Of a stretch of DNA of 64,000 nucleotides, positions 42,698 to 53,386 are shown piece by piece. Position numbers and translations under genes: made by a program. The notes under the pieces were generated by a model, which was not told the origin of the DNA, did not search any database, and saw only the letters and a program-made list of their open reading frames with translations. The stretch covers positions 310,001 through 374,000 of the forward strand of contig JAIUCV010000283.1 of the NCBI GenBank assembly GCA_026724425.1, written 5' to 3'. Position 1 is the first letter of the stretch. Each line of letters begins with the position of its first letter. Source of the DNA: Erythrophleum ivorense. Lineage: Eukaryota; Streptophyta; Magnoliopsida; Fabales; Fabaceae.

Positions 42698-44821
42698 TTA
42701 GGGACTAATTAGCGGAACTTTACCAGAGATTGACAAACCATAGCCTTTAAGACCAACGTAATTTGCCGGATTGTTTGTCATCACCTTCATCGTTCTAACT
42801 CCAAGATCTCTCAGAATCTGCATCACAAACATCTCTGCTTTAATAACCTTTGCAGCTATCAAAAAACACAGTTAAAAAGAAAAAAGATTCGATTTTTGTT
42901 CTATTACTTGTGCTCCAATGCCGTATTCTCTTGAAGCAACAGGAAATGAAACAGTTTCGGTTTGATCTGAAGTGTTGCTGTAAGTACGAGGCTTGTGGGT
43001 TAGGTCAATGCCTTTAGCTTCAGGACCACGTAAGTATACAAAAACACCTCTCCCAGTTTCTTCAATCTTCCTCATAGCAATCGCTAATTGTTTCCCACCA
43101 GAGCCGTTTCCAAATATATCATCCGTGATACACTCCGCGTGTACTCTCACCAGAACATCCTTCCCATCTCCGATCTCTCCCTGTGTTTTTATCAAGATTT
43201 GGGTATAAGAAGGAATCAAAACAAAGCATGAGTTTCAAATTAGGGTTTTGTATGTTTACTTTGACCATTCCAATGTGCTCAACTCCATCAAGCAATGACT
43301 TGAAGCAATATGCTTTGAACGGTCCCCACATTGTAGGTATAGGCGCTACCGCAGTAAACTCGACCAGTCTCTCTCTTTTCCTTCGGTATCTGCCAGACCA
43401 AATTCCGCAATCGAAATCAAAAACCGAAAACATCAGTAGTAGATGATGATCTTGAAGTATTGTGTTATTGTACCTGATTAAGTCGGCGATTGAAACAATT
43501 TTCAAGTTGTTATCTTGAGCGAATTGGCGGAGTCTTGGTAACCTAGCCATGGAACCATCATCATCTACAATCTCACATAAAACCGACACTGGCTCTAAAC
43601 CGGCTAACACAGTCAAGTCAACAGAGGCCTCTGTATGCCCTGCTCTTTTGAGAACACCGCCTTCTCTGTATCTCAAAGGAAAGATATGACCAGGACGATT
43701 GAAATCTTGAGGCTTTGAATCTTTTGATGCAAGAGATAATATCGTTTGCGCCCTATCACGAGCTGACACACCTGTCGATGTTCCATTTTTCGCGTCCTAA
43801 CAAAGATTTTCAACATTGTTTTTCATCATCACACAACACTAAGAAGAAAATGTGTTTTAGTGTTATACTTACCACTGAAACTGTGAAGGCCGTGCAGAGT
43901 TTCTCCTCGTTCTCCTTTCGCGTCACCATTAAAGGAAGCTTTAATCTCTCCAAGTCTTCGCCTTTCATACTCGCACACACGATTCCAGTCCCATGCTTCA
44001 CCACAAAAGCCATAGCTTCAGGTGTTACCAACGATGCAGCCATTATCAAATCTCCTTCGTTTTCTCTGTCTTCATCATCCACAACAATTACCAACTGCAT
44101 AACAAACACAAAAGCTTTCACTTAAGATCCTCTCCTTCTAACACATCAAAGGCAACACTGTTTGCTAACTATAACAAACCTTGCCCTGTCTAATATCCTC
44201 AATAGCTTGAGGAATAGAGGCAAATCCATCAGTAGGTCGATCAAGATCAAACTCTTCATCCTCAACTTCAGACGAAGAATCCATTGTTGTTGTGGGAATC
44301 ATTTCTGCTGCTAATGTTCCAAACGAAACCAAATCTGGTTGCAACTCGATTCCCATTGATCCATTAGAGGAAGAGAAGACATCTCCTTCCTCAGACTTTA
44401 TCACTCCCATTCTAACATTGAATCTCTTTGATATGATCCCAGGACACATCCAATTCTCTCTAAATGGCTTTGTTCTCTTGACATCACTGGAAAAAAATCA
44501 TGGAGATAGCATAATCAGACACACATGCTCATCTTCTTCCTGTTCAATTGAAAAAAGGGTCTAAATCTAATGTATCTCAATTGCAGAAACATGAACCACA
44601 CACCCAAATTCATAGAAATGCTTATCGGAAACTAAAGCTAAAACCTTTAAGAAGCAGCGATTCGCGATTCAACTTATAACGAATTCCCCCAAAATTCGAA
44701 ATCGTAGCTAAGCGTAAGGAAGAAATTAAGCGACGGTGATACAGGGAGAGATAGAATTTGATTACCGCCAAGGAAGAAGATGCGTGGAGTCGCAACGCAG
44801 ATTAAGCGACGCCATTTTCAT
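42698..44821 (-). CDS. RIBA2: RIBA2-type riboflavin biosynthesis protein (DHBP synthase active, GCH II degenerate)
   Basis: Seven exons, 44821-44766, 44486-44180, 44094-43873, 43796-43474, 43389-43260, 43180-42908 and 42817-42698, join in frame to 476 residues, the length I recall for A. thaliana RIBA2. Residues 1-120 form a plastid-targeting, poorly conserved leader (MKMASLNLRCDSTHLLPWR). Residues about 121-325 are 3,4-dihydroxy-2-butanone-4-phosphate synthase with VDDEDRENEGDLIMAA, HGTGIVC and RAGHTEASVDL, which act on ribulose 5-phosphate. The C-terminal GTP cyclohydrolase II part has lost the zinc cysteines (CxxC region reads NGSGGKQ after AECITDDIFG) and stops after GKVPLISP, lacking the normal tail. 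This fits published findings that RIBA2 retains only the DHBP synthase activity. A second in-frame ATG lies at 44815. Confidence 0.93.
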
Positions 44822-45908
44822 GTAGATCAAGAGACAGACGACGAGTTTTGAGGAAGAAGTAGAAGAGAGCGAATCGCCGCCGTAGAATCACACTGTGTGT
44901 TGCCGGTGATCGTTCTCTGCTGACGTGGCGGTGTTGTAGATATTTTTTGCTTTTTATGGATAAGCACGAAGACTCTCTCTCTCCTCGGTGACGGCGTCGT
45001 TTTGCATTAAAAACGATGTCGTATTAGGTGGAAACACGAACCCCCCTTGTTATTATTATGTGTCGGTGAACATAAACTTGGCTTGAGTGACTCGTCGTCT
45101 TATTTAAGTTTCATTGCATACTCGACACTTTTGATTGGCTAATGATTTTATTCACCAAATCCAAACCTTACTTTCCATTTTTCGTAGTAGTATTTCTTTT
45201 ATAAATAATTTAGCATTTTATGAGAATATGAAATTGACTATTTTATGAGTTGTTGTTTTTTCTTTATTTTAAGTTTTTAACTATTTGAATCGCAATAAAT
45301 TGGTATATATCTCTTAGACGAGTGTTATATTTAGAAGAATACAGTTTACATTTTCTAAAGAAAAACAAACTAATTATATCACCAGTGGCTTGTACGTGGC
45401 TTATACCAGAATAGAAACTTATTAGGTGAAATAATCAAAGAACCAACCCCGATTTCAAAGAAAAATATGTGTTCTGGAGAATCAAAAAGCCAAACCCAAA
45501 AAAAACTCACTCTTGTTGCTGTCACATAGGGCCAACACCTCTTGTCTCCATTTGCATTGCCACCAAAGTCATTATCCCATAACTTGATTATAAAATTTAT
45601 AAAGGGATTACAGAAATATTTAAAAAAGCATATAATCCAATTATTACAGCTTTAACAAAAGATATGATTAGATTACCATGCGAATAAGACAAAATAAGAT
45701 TGTGTAAATTGGTGTCCAATATCTCGAAAGCTTTTTTGGTTTAGCCGTTAGCAAAACAAAATCTTGAGAATTCTGTGATAGCAATTTTCTTTACAGTATA
45801 TAAAAGGTCTAAACATATGATTAAATCGTTTTTCATAACTTTAGGTATTGCATTACCAACCACACATTAAAATTAGACATCTAATTTGGATAAAAACATT
45901 TACAAAAG
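44822..45908. other. RIBA2 upstream region
   Basis: The sequence near 44822-45010 is GC-richer, like a 5' UTR and promoter. The rest is AT-rich. No other gene is seen. Confidence 0.5.
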
Positions 45909-45933
45909 AGTATACACAAATCTAGCTTTAAAA

Positions 45934-45983
<50 letters not shown>

Positions 45984-46412
45984 AGCTTTAAAAGTACGAG
46001 TTAAACAGTTTGTCAAACAATTTAAAGAAAGGGAAACGAAAGAAAGAAAAAAATGAACCTAGCTCAGAATAAACTAAAATCATCTAGAAAATTAGAAATG
46101 TAGATCATGCATTATTTTTTAACCAGATCCATCTAAATTTTTAGGCAATTGACCTATGCATTTTTTATAGATATTTAAACCATTTATTCGTGTACATCAC
46201 ATCACATCACTATTAGTGAAAATTTTATGTTGAAAATTGTAGCAGATCTCATATAACTATAATAGTTGTTTATAATTACAGTTCAATTTTCAGAAGATAA
46301 AAAATAATATAAGCATTTTTTTAAACGTTTGCCCAAAGAAAGAAAACATTTTTGGTTTTATCAAAAAAAGAAAAAAAAAACATTTTTGATTACTTAAAAA
46401 ACAAATTCAACA
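45909..46412. repeat. AT-rich direct duplication, copy 1
   Basis: The sequence from TATACACAAATCTAGC through AAACAGTTTGTCAAAC, TTCGTGTACATCACATC and ACGTTTGCCCAAAG to ACAAATTCAAC recurs at 46865-48395. Copy 1 carries an extra poly(A) insertion at 45934-45980. Confidence 0.75.
45934..45980 (+). mobile_element. Poly(A)-only retroposition with 13-bp target duplication
   Basis: TTTTT followed by about 42 A is flanked by TCTAGCTTTAAAA at 45921-45933 and 45981-45993. The paralogous copy at about 46880 has a single TCTAGCTTTAAAA and no insertion. This is the footprint of a target-primed retroposition truncated to its tail. Confidence 0.7.
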
Positions 46413-46582
46413 GATAGGTTATTATCCAACAACCATTGCGCTAAAACCGAATGAGTATTATAATGTTATGGTTATAATAGGTGATCGGTGATGAAATTTA
46501 GAAAGGACATGTTCGGTTCATGTAGCAATGTAAGGTTTTTGTTATTACATAAGACCGTGATCTTAGAAACAGGACGAGGACA

Positions 46583-46780
46583 TTGAAAAAGAGAGGAGCT
46601 CATGTGTTTTTAGCTTACACTGGGAAGGAGACACTTGAGTCTGATACTTATCTTTATCAATCTGCCTCTCCAGAGTCGGTGATGGAGTTCAGAAAAAAAA
46701 ATGTTCCATTCATGCGAGTGATTTCGTCCATATCTATATCTTCTATATTTGAGCTCTGTCTTTTATTTTATGCTATTTGA
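46583..46780 (+). pseudogene. Unidentified gene fragment
   Basis: The frame reads KKRGAHVFLAYTGKETLESD and then YLYQSASPESVMEFRKK, after which the sequence becomes low-complexity. Its composition is protein-like and unlike its surroundings. I do not recognise the source gene. Confidence 0.35.
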
Positions 46781-46864
46781 ACTCTCTTTTATTTTGCAAT
46801 GGTTATAATATTTGAATACCTTATGCTCTTTATATAGACCTCAAAATCCAATACAATCCTATTA

Positions 46865-48395
46865 GTAGTAGACGAGTATACACAAATCTAGCTTTAAAAG
46901 TACAAGTTAAACAGTTTGTCAAACAATTTAAAGAGAAAGAAACTAAAGAAAGAAAAAAACGAAAGAAAAAAAACGAACCTAGCTTAGAATACATAAACTA
47001 AACTCATCTAGAAAATTAGAAAATGTAAATCATGCATAATTTTAACCAGTTTTTAATCGTCCATCTCAAAATTTTGGCAATTGACCTTTGCATTTTTATA
47101 TAGATAATTAAACCATTTATTCGTGTACATCACATCACATCACATCACTATTAGTGAAAATTTTGTGTTGAAAATTGTAGCAGATCTCATATAATTATAA
47201 TAGTTGTTTATTAATTACAGTTACATGGTGAATAGTCAATTTTCAGAGGATAAAAAAATTATATAAGCATTTTTTAAAGGGAGAATTTGCTAACTAACCA
47301 TATTGGTGTACAGAATTAAAAATATAGCTATATCAAAACTGAAACAAACAAAGTAGCCAAAACCAATTTTTCTGGACAGAATTGCCCCCCAGACTAAGTT
47401 GAGTTCTTTGTCAACAAAATAGTATAGAAAACCAGAGACATAAATTGAGTAGAATATGGTAGATTTCAAAATGGCGTAGAATGGTTAATACAAAGAATTC
47501 TAATCGGAAATTTACAAAACTTCACAGAGCATAACTATGATTTTGGTGGTCAAATTAGTTAACTATACACCATTGATTGCGTATTGATTCGGAATTAACA
47601 ATAAGTGAAAGAGGATTTCGTTGCTTTTAGAACATGTACGTTCTTGGTTCAGCGACTTTGTGATATATCTTTTCTTATGAGCCTGAAATATAAAACAAAA
47701 CAAAACAGAAACAAGAGCAAAATCAGCACAAACACCAGAATTTGTGTCTCGATTCCTAACTTCCAAGAAATTCGATTGGTCTATGTTACTAAATTTATAT
47801 GTATATCAACACACAAACCCAAAAATTGTCAGAAATTTGCGGAAAGTAACAAAATTGCTTAGAAAAGGAGAAATCAAATTGCCCAGAAGCTATGATTATG
47901 ATTATGATTATGAGCTTGATTCAAGAGCAAGAGTAATAAATATTTAAATATACAATCCACTAGTAATGAACTAATGACCAACAACTTACCGTGAAGGTAG
48001 TGGATGAGGAGAACTTGACTGGAGCTGTAGACAACGGCATGGACCCGATTCTGAAAACGGTACCGGAGAAACCCAACCAGAAAATCGCCCACAATTCAGC
48101 CAAACCCTCGCTTGATGATTGTTTAAATTCGATCTACATGTATGATACAATGGGAATTTGGATGAGAAGATAAATTTGTCGTTGATTGTTGTTGTGTTAC
48201 GAAAGAGAATAAGAAATAGATTGGGGTAGTTTTGTCATAATACATATTATACAGATAATATCATAGCCACATCTCTAATATGGCTATTTCCTTAATTTTG
48301 GTTTTTTTAATTGTCATAGGTGCTAATTTCTCTTTTTTAAAACGTTTGCCCAAAGGAAAAAACATTTTTGAGTACTTAAAAAAAAACAAATTCAA
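46865..48395. repeat. AT-rich direct duplication, copy 2, interrupted by a MULE
   Basis: It matches 45909-46412, but is split at 47270-48341 by the MULE below. The sequence resumes exactly with AAAACGTTTGCCCAAAG. Confidence 0.75.
47279..48332. mobile_element. Non-autonomous Mutator-like element (1054 bp)
   Basis: A perfect 9-bp duplication TTTTTTAAA at 47270-47278 and 48333-48341 flanks the element. Its ends GGGAGAATTTGCTAAC and (reverse) GAGAAATTAGCACC form degenerate terminal inverted repeats, followed on each side by a similar subterminal region that reaches a CCCC motif about 110 bp in. There is no transposase frame. The empty site is preserved in the duplicate at about 46322. Confidence 0.8.
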
Positions 48396-48933
48396 CCGAG
48401 GCAAAACGGTTTTGTATCGGAGACTTGAACGGAGCCGAGCCGATTAGAGTAAGTCGAGCCATCTATATCTCCGTTGAGGTTTTTTTTTTTTTTCTTACTC
48501 GAGTTCCAGTGATACCGGAAGAAGCCTGGAGGTAACTGGGTATAGCCGGTGGACCCCTCAAATTGCAATCGAGGACATTAAAATATATTTGGTTTAAAAC
48601 ATTTTCATTTTACCAAAAAAATACCCAACAATATCTACTTAACCATGGTTACTTTCTAACCCAAGCTGAGTTTATTTAAAGTGAGAGAAAATGTGAAACC
48701 AAGCTTGTTCATATGGAAAACGAAGCACCTCATCTCTCTCTCTCCTCTCTGTAAATAGAATCTCAAACCCCTGTCTTAAAAAATCTGTGCATTTCGAGTT
48801 TATTCTTCTCTCTTCCTCCAAAAGTTTTCTCTTTTCTTGATTAGTTACAAGAGAGACTGGATGCACTAAATTGAGAATAGAAAACTCCTAATTTTGAAGA
48901 TTTTTGAAAGACCCTTTTATTGTAGTGTTGTTG
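48396..48933 (+). promoter_or_regulatory. HB6 promoter and leader
   Basis: It contains a T tract at 48480-48493 and a CT-rich leader (CTCATCTCTCTCTCTCC at about 48731) before the ATG. A TTTATTTAAAG at 48671-48681 could serve as the TATA region. Confidence 0.4.
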
Positions 48934-50136
48934 ATGATGAAGAGATTAAGCAGCTCAGATTCAGTGGGTGGTCTCATCTCTTTATGTCCCACTACTTCTA
49001 AAGGTTATTATCATTCTTAATCTTAAACCATTTTTGCTAATTTTCAGAAAAAAGTCCCTTAATTTTTCATTAATTTTCTTCATTTGGCTCTTTTTTACAA
49101 TAACAGATGAGCAGAGTCCGAGAAGATACGGAAGAGAATTCCAGTCGATGCTTGAAGGTTACGAAGAAGAAGAAGAAGCCATAATCGAGGAAAGAGGACA
49201 AACCGGTTTATCGGAGAAGAAGAGACGGTTAAGCATTAACCAAGTTAAAGCCTTGGAGAAGAATTTCGAGTTAGAGAACAAACTTGAGCCTGAGAGGAAA
49301 GTGAAATTAGCGCAAGAACTTGGTCTTCAACCTCGTCAAGTTGCTGTTTGGTTTCAGAACCGCCGTGCTCGGTGGAAGACAAAGCAGCTTGAGAAAGATT
49401 ACGGTGTTCTTAAAACCCAATACGATTCTCTCCGCCATAACTTCGATTCCCTCCGCCGTGACAATGAATCACTCCTCCAAGAGGTACAAAAAGAATTCAA
49501 CCTTTTTGCTAAAAGATTGAAACTTTATTGTTGATCCCAAATTAAAAATTGAAACTTTTTTCATATCCCATTTTGCGTTAACGCTTTAGATAGTAAAAAT
49601 ACTCAGGTTTGACATCTCCGGTTATAAAAATTGAGACTTTTTTGTTTGTTTTGATGCAGATTAGTAATCTCAAATCTAAGCTTAACGGAGGAGAAGAAGA
49701 AGAGGAAGAGAACAACGCGGCGATGACGGAGAGTGATATATCGGTTAAGGAGGAAGAAGTTTCGTTGCCGGAGAAGATCTCAGAGCCGCCGTCGTCTCCA
49801 CCACAGCTTCTAGAACATTCTGATGGTTTCAATTACCGGAGTTTCACAGATCTCCGTGACCTCCTTCCGTTAAAGGCTGCAGCTGCTTCGTCCTTCGCCG
49901 CCGCTGGATCTTCAGACAGTAGCGGCGATTCGAGCGCTGTGTTAAACGAGGAAAGTAGCTCTAACGTTACGGTTGCTCCGGTGACTGTTCCCGGCGGTAA
50001 TTTCTTCCAGTTCGTGAAAATGGAGCAGACGGAGGATCATGATGACTTTCTGAGTGGAGAAGAAGCTTGCGGTTTCTTCTCCGATGAACAACCACCGTCT
50101 CTACACTGGTACTCCACCGTTGATCACTGGACTTGA
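48934..50136 (+). CDS. HB6: HD-Zip class I transcription factor, ATHB6 orthologue
   Basis: The exons 48934-49003, 49107-49483 and 49660-50136 join with phases 1 and 0 to 307 residues. The start MMKRLSSSDSVGGLISLCP and the end SLHWYSTVDHWT match ATHB6 almost exactly (311 residues from memory). The homeodomain is at about 61-116, with helix 3 VAVWFQNRRARWKTKQ. The leucine zipper follows at about 117-152, with Leu heptads in LEKDYGVLKTQYDSL. An acidic, Ser-rich activation region with a polyglutamate run follows. ATHB6 binds AATNATT-type sites as a dimer and is a known ABI1-interacting regulator of abscisic acid responses. The intron position inside the zipper matches the family. One variant is K instead of T at residue 23. 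Confidence 0.96.
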
Positions 50137-51467
50137 AGCTGTAAACTCCGGAAGAAATGTCGGATTTTGGATTAAGTGCTCTGTTTTGTTTTCTGTGGAT
50201 TCGAAGGGAAAAATGGAAACAGAGGAGGGCAAAATGGGAATGATGGGGGGGAAATAGAGGGATGAAGGAAAATAAGGAGGGTCAAATCTGGGCGGGAAAT
50301 AATTAATTAGGGTGATTTTGTAATTATGCTTTCTCTGGTGTTTCGTGCACTTCTTGTAATTAGGATCATGAGATATTGAGAAAGGGGAAAAACTTCAGCA
50401 TGGAATCTTGAAATTACAACCGACCCCTTCAAATCTAAATTATACAATTTTGAAACTCTAAAATCTTGAAGCAAAAATTAGTTGTGCTGATTCGATTTCA
50501 GTTGATTTGTTTTGTCAACACAACTTATGTGCCGGAATATCACATAACACAATTTCACATATAAGACCTTTTTTTTTTCTTTGGTCTAAAGCCTATGTTC
50601 CTAAAATGCTTCGGAAATCAAAATCTGTAGTACAAAGTAGAAACTAAATTACACTTTTTTTTTACATGGTTTTTTTTCTTGTGATTTCAAGGTGTAAATA
50701 ACTATATTAAATATTAGAAATTTCACACCACTATAACTTTGGTTCAAGTTCAGTTAATTTCATGTGTTTTTCAAGATTAGTTTTTTTCTTAGTGTCTCTA
50801 TTTGGATTCAGTTTTTTTTCCTATAACTAGACAAAAAAAAATTAAACATCACATCTTAAACAGCATTGACTCTTAACTTTCTAAAACTCGATCGTATTTA
50901 AACACTATCATTAGGTTTTCTGTTCAGATTTTATTTGATTCGAATTCGAGTTGTCTCGGTTTGTGTAACCAACAGTGTATGGTTACGATTAAAGAAAACC
51001 TAAATATGTTTAGAGGTAAACAGCTATGGACCACTTCTATCTTTAATTTTTACAATAATCATAGGAGAATCTACTAATTAATTAGAATTATTTTAAAGGC
51101 GTTTTATAAAACCTTACTACACTGTGTTAGATTTATCAGTACGTATAGACAATTTCCTATGTGTTGAATATTCAATATTCGGCATATTTTCTACATTTTT
51201 CTTATAATGTTAAAATTTTAAACTTGTGGTCAATTTTTTGGCATAGTGTTTTGTTCTATTTTAGTTACAAAGTCGGTTTGTTGTCTCCATCATAAGAAAA
51301 TACAACCGAGCCCTAGGTTACAATGGATTGCTAAATTATGTTGTAACATCCTTTGCTCTACACAACAACCCCTATATATGTAGAGTCTACGATAAAAAAT
51401 AGAGTGTAGGGGATATATAGTAACCAGAGGAAGAGAGAATCAATTTAGATTATAATTCAATGTGGAT
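50137..51467. other. Intergenic DNA 3' of HB6
   Basis: The HB6 3' UTR probably covers the first 250 bp. The rest is AT-rich with T tracts. No gene is seen. Confidence 0.5.
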
Positions 51468-51483
51468 AACAACTATCTCGAAA

Positions 51484-53132
51484 GGTGGTCTTCGGTGGAA
51501 AATAAAAGAAAGGTGCACTGAATTAGTTGGGAGAAAATGTGTCTGCCCAAATATCTAGGTGGGATGGGTTTCAGAGATATAGAAGATTTCAATCAAGCTC
51601 TTCTAGCTAAGCAAGCTTGGAGAATCTTACAAGAACCTGAGAGCTTAGTGGCAAGGTTACTCCGAAGTCGGTATTTTCCTAATTCTTCCTTTGTGGTCTC
51701 ATTGGTAGGTGTTAGGCCGTCTTTTGCTTGGACGAGTATTCTGTGGGGGAGGGATCTTTTGTGTAAAGGTCTTAGAAAGCGTGTGGGGAATGGAAAGTCG
51801 ATCAATGTTTGGTTTGATCCTTGGATCATGGGTGATGAAGGAATGAGAGCTCCATGGCGCCTAAACCATAATTTTGATGTGAATCTGATGGCCAAGGATC
51901 TCATTGATTCTCATACCAAGAAGTGGAATGTTCTAAAGTTGAGAGAAATCTTCCTTCCTGAGGACATTGGTAGGATCCTGAAATCTCAACCAGTTACAAG
52001 AAGTGATGACTACTGGAGCTGGTTGCACAATCAGAGTGGTGACTATTCGGTCAAGTCTGGTTTTTGGTTAGCATCAAAGGTGAATAAAGCTGAGCTTTTC
52101 AGAGAAGCGGCTATGTTACCGTCGTTAAATGAGTTGAAAGGTCAAGTTTGGGAGCTTAAAACTGAGGAAAAAATCCGAATTTTCATCTGGATGTCTCTAT
52201 GTGGAGCAATTGCGGTTGGAGATAAGCTACAAGAGAGAGGTTTGAAGGTACAAAATGTTTGTCAAGTGTGCGGTACAGATGGAGAATCTATTAACCATGT
52301 CCTTTTCACTTGTGAGCTCCCAAGACAAGTGTGGGCCTTAAGTGATATTCCGTCTCCAAGGATGGGGTTTGGAAACTCGTTATTTACAAACATGTACCAC
52401 CTCTTAATGCAAAGGAAAAACGGTGAGTTGCCGGAGGCCGTTAGAAGACGTATTCCTTGGATTATTTGGTTTAATTGGAAAAACAGGAATCTCCTTTTGT
52501 TTGAAAAACATAATTTCAATGCCCTGGAAGCTATGGAGAAAATAGCAATTGATGTTGAATTTTGGTTTTTGGCTCAAGAGATTGATAAGGAGTGGGATTT
52601 GTTAATTGCCTCCGTGAAAGAAACACTGGTTCTGCGTTGGAGACCTCCACCGAAACCATGGCTTAAATGCAATATCAGTTGTGTTTGGTCTAAAGGAACG
52701 AAAGTGGGAGGAATGGCCTGGGTACTAAGAGATGAGAATGGAGTTGTGTTACTGCAAAGTAGAAGATATTTTGTGAATTTGGAAACTCGTTTGGATTGCA
52801 GTTTCACTGGGACAACATGGGCTTTACAAAGTTTACTAAGTCATGGTGTTGAGAGGGTGGTGCTGGCAGTCGAAGAAAAGGTTGTCGCTGGAGTTTTGGA
52901 AAGACCGAAGGCCTGGCCTTCTTTCAGGTTTCATTCTGATTCCTGGTCTGATCTTCTTGCGAATTTTTGGAGCTGGAAAGTGGTGTTAGAACCTCGTTGT
53001 GCTAATAGAGGGGCTTTTCTCATTGCTCAGAGTGCTTTTAGGTGTGATCTTTCTCAGTCTTATGTTGCTCGAAGCCACCCTTTGTGGTTAAATAGCATTT
53101 TTGAAAGTGAGAAAATCCCTCCCTCTATCTGA
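51484..53132 (+). pseudogene. LINE polyprotein C-terminus: zf-RVT and RNase H
   Basis: The frame is open from 51537 to 53132 (531 codons) and extends upstream except for a TGA at about 51516, where the family usually has Trp (HWxSWEK). Seen: MCLPKYLGGMGFRDIEDFNQ (end of the RT domain), SILWGRDLLCKGLRKRVGNG, the zf-RVT module with CQVCGTDGESINHVLFTC, and a C-terminal RNase H-like domain starting WLKCNISCVWSKGTKVGG. There the first catalytic Asp (normally CNxD) is Ser, and the rest of the RNase H core is degenerate. It is not functional on its own. Confidence 0.88.
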
Positions 53133-53352
53133 GTACCCTTCTGGTTTTTGGAGTTGGCTTTTGTTGTTGCCTTGGTTTGAATACCTTTTTCCTCTGCAAT
53201 CTTTGTGTTTTCAAGAGATTGTAGAGAGGGCTTGTTTCATCCTCTGTTTAGTTCCTTTTGTTAACTTGTTTCGCTCGCTTGTTGTAACCGCAGTTGTTTG
53301 GTGCTTTGCACCTGTCTCATTATATATTTTCTCAGTTGACAAAAAAAAAAAA
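51484..53352 (+). mobile_element. 5'-truncated LINE with 16-bp target duplication
   Basis: The duplication AACAACTATCTCGAAA (51468-51483 and 53353-53368) flanks a 1.87-kb insert that ends in a poly(A) tail at 53341-53352. The insert holds only the C-terminal part of a plant L1-type polyprotein. The perfect duplication shows a fairly recent, truncated target-primed insertion. Confidence 0.92.
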
Positions 53353-53386
53353 AACAACTATCTCGAAAATTTATATATATATATAT

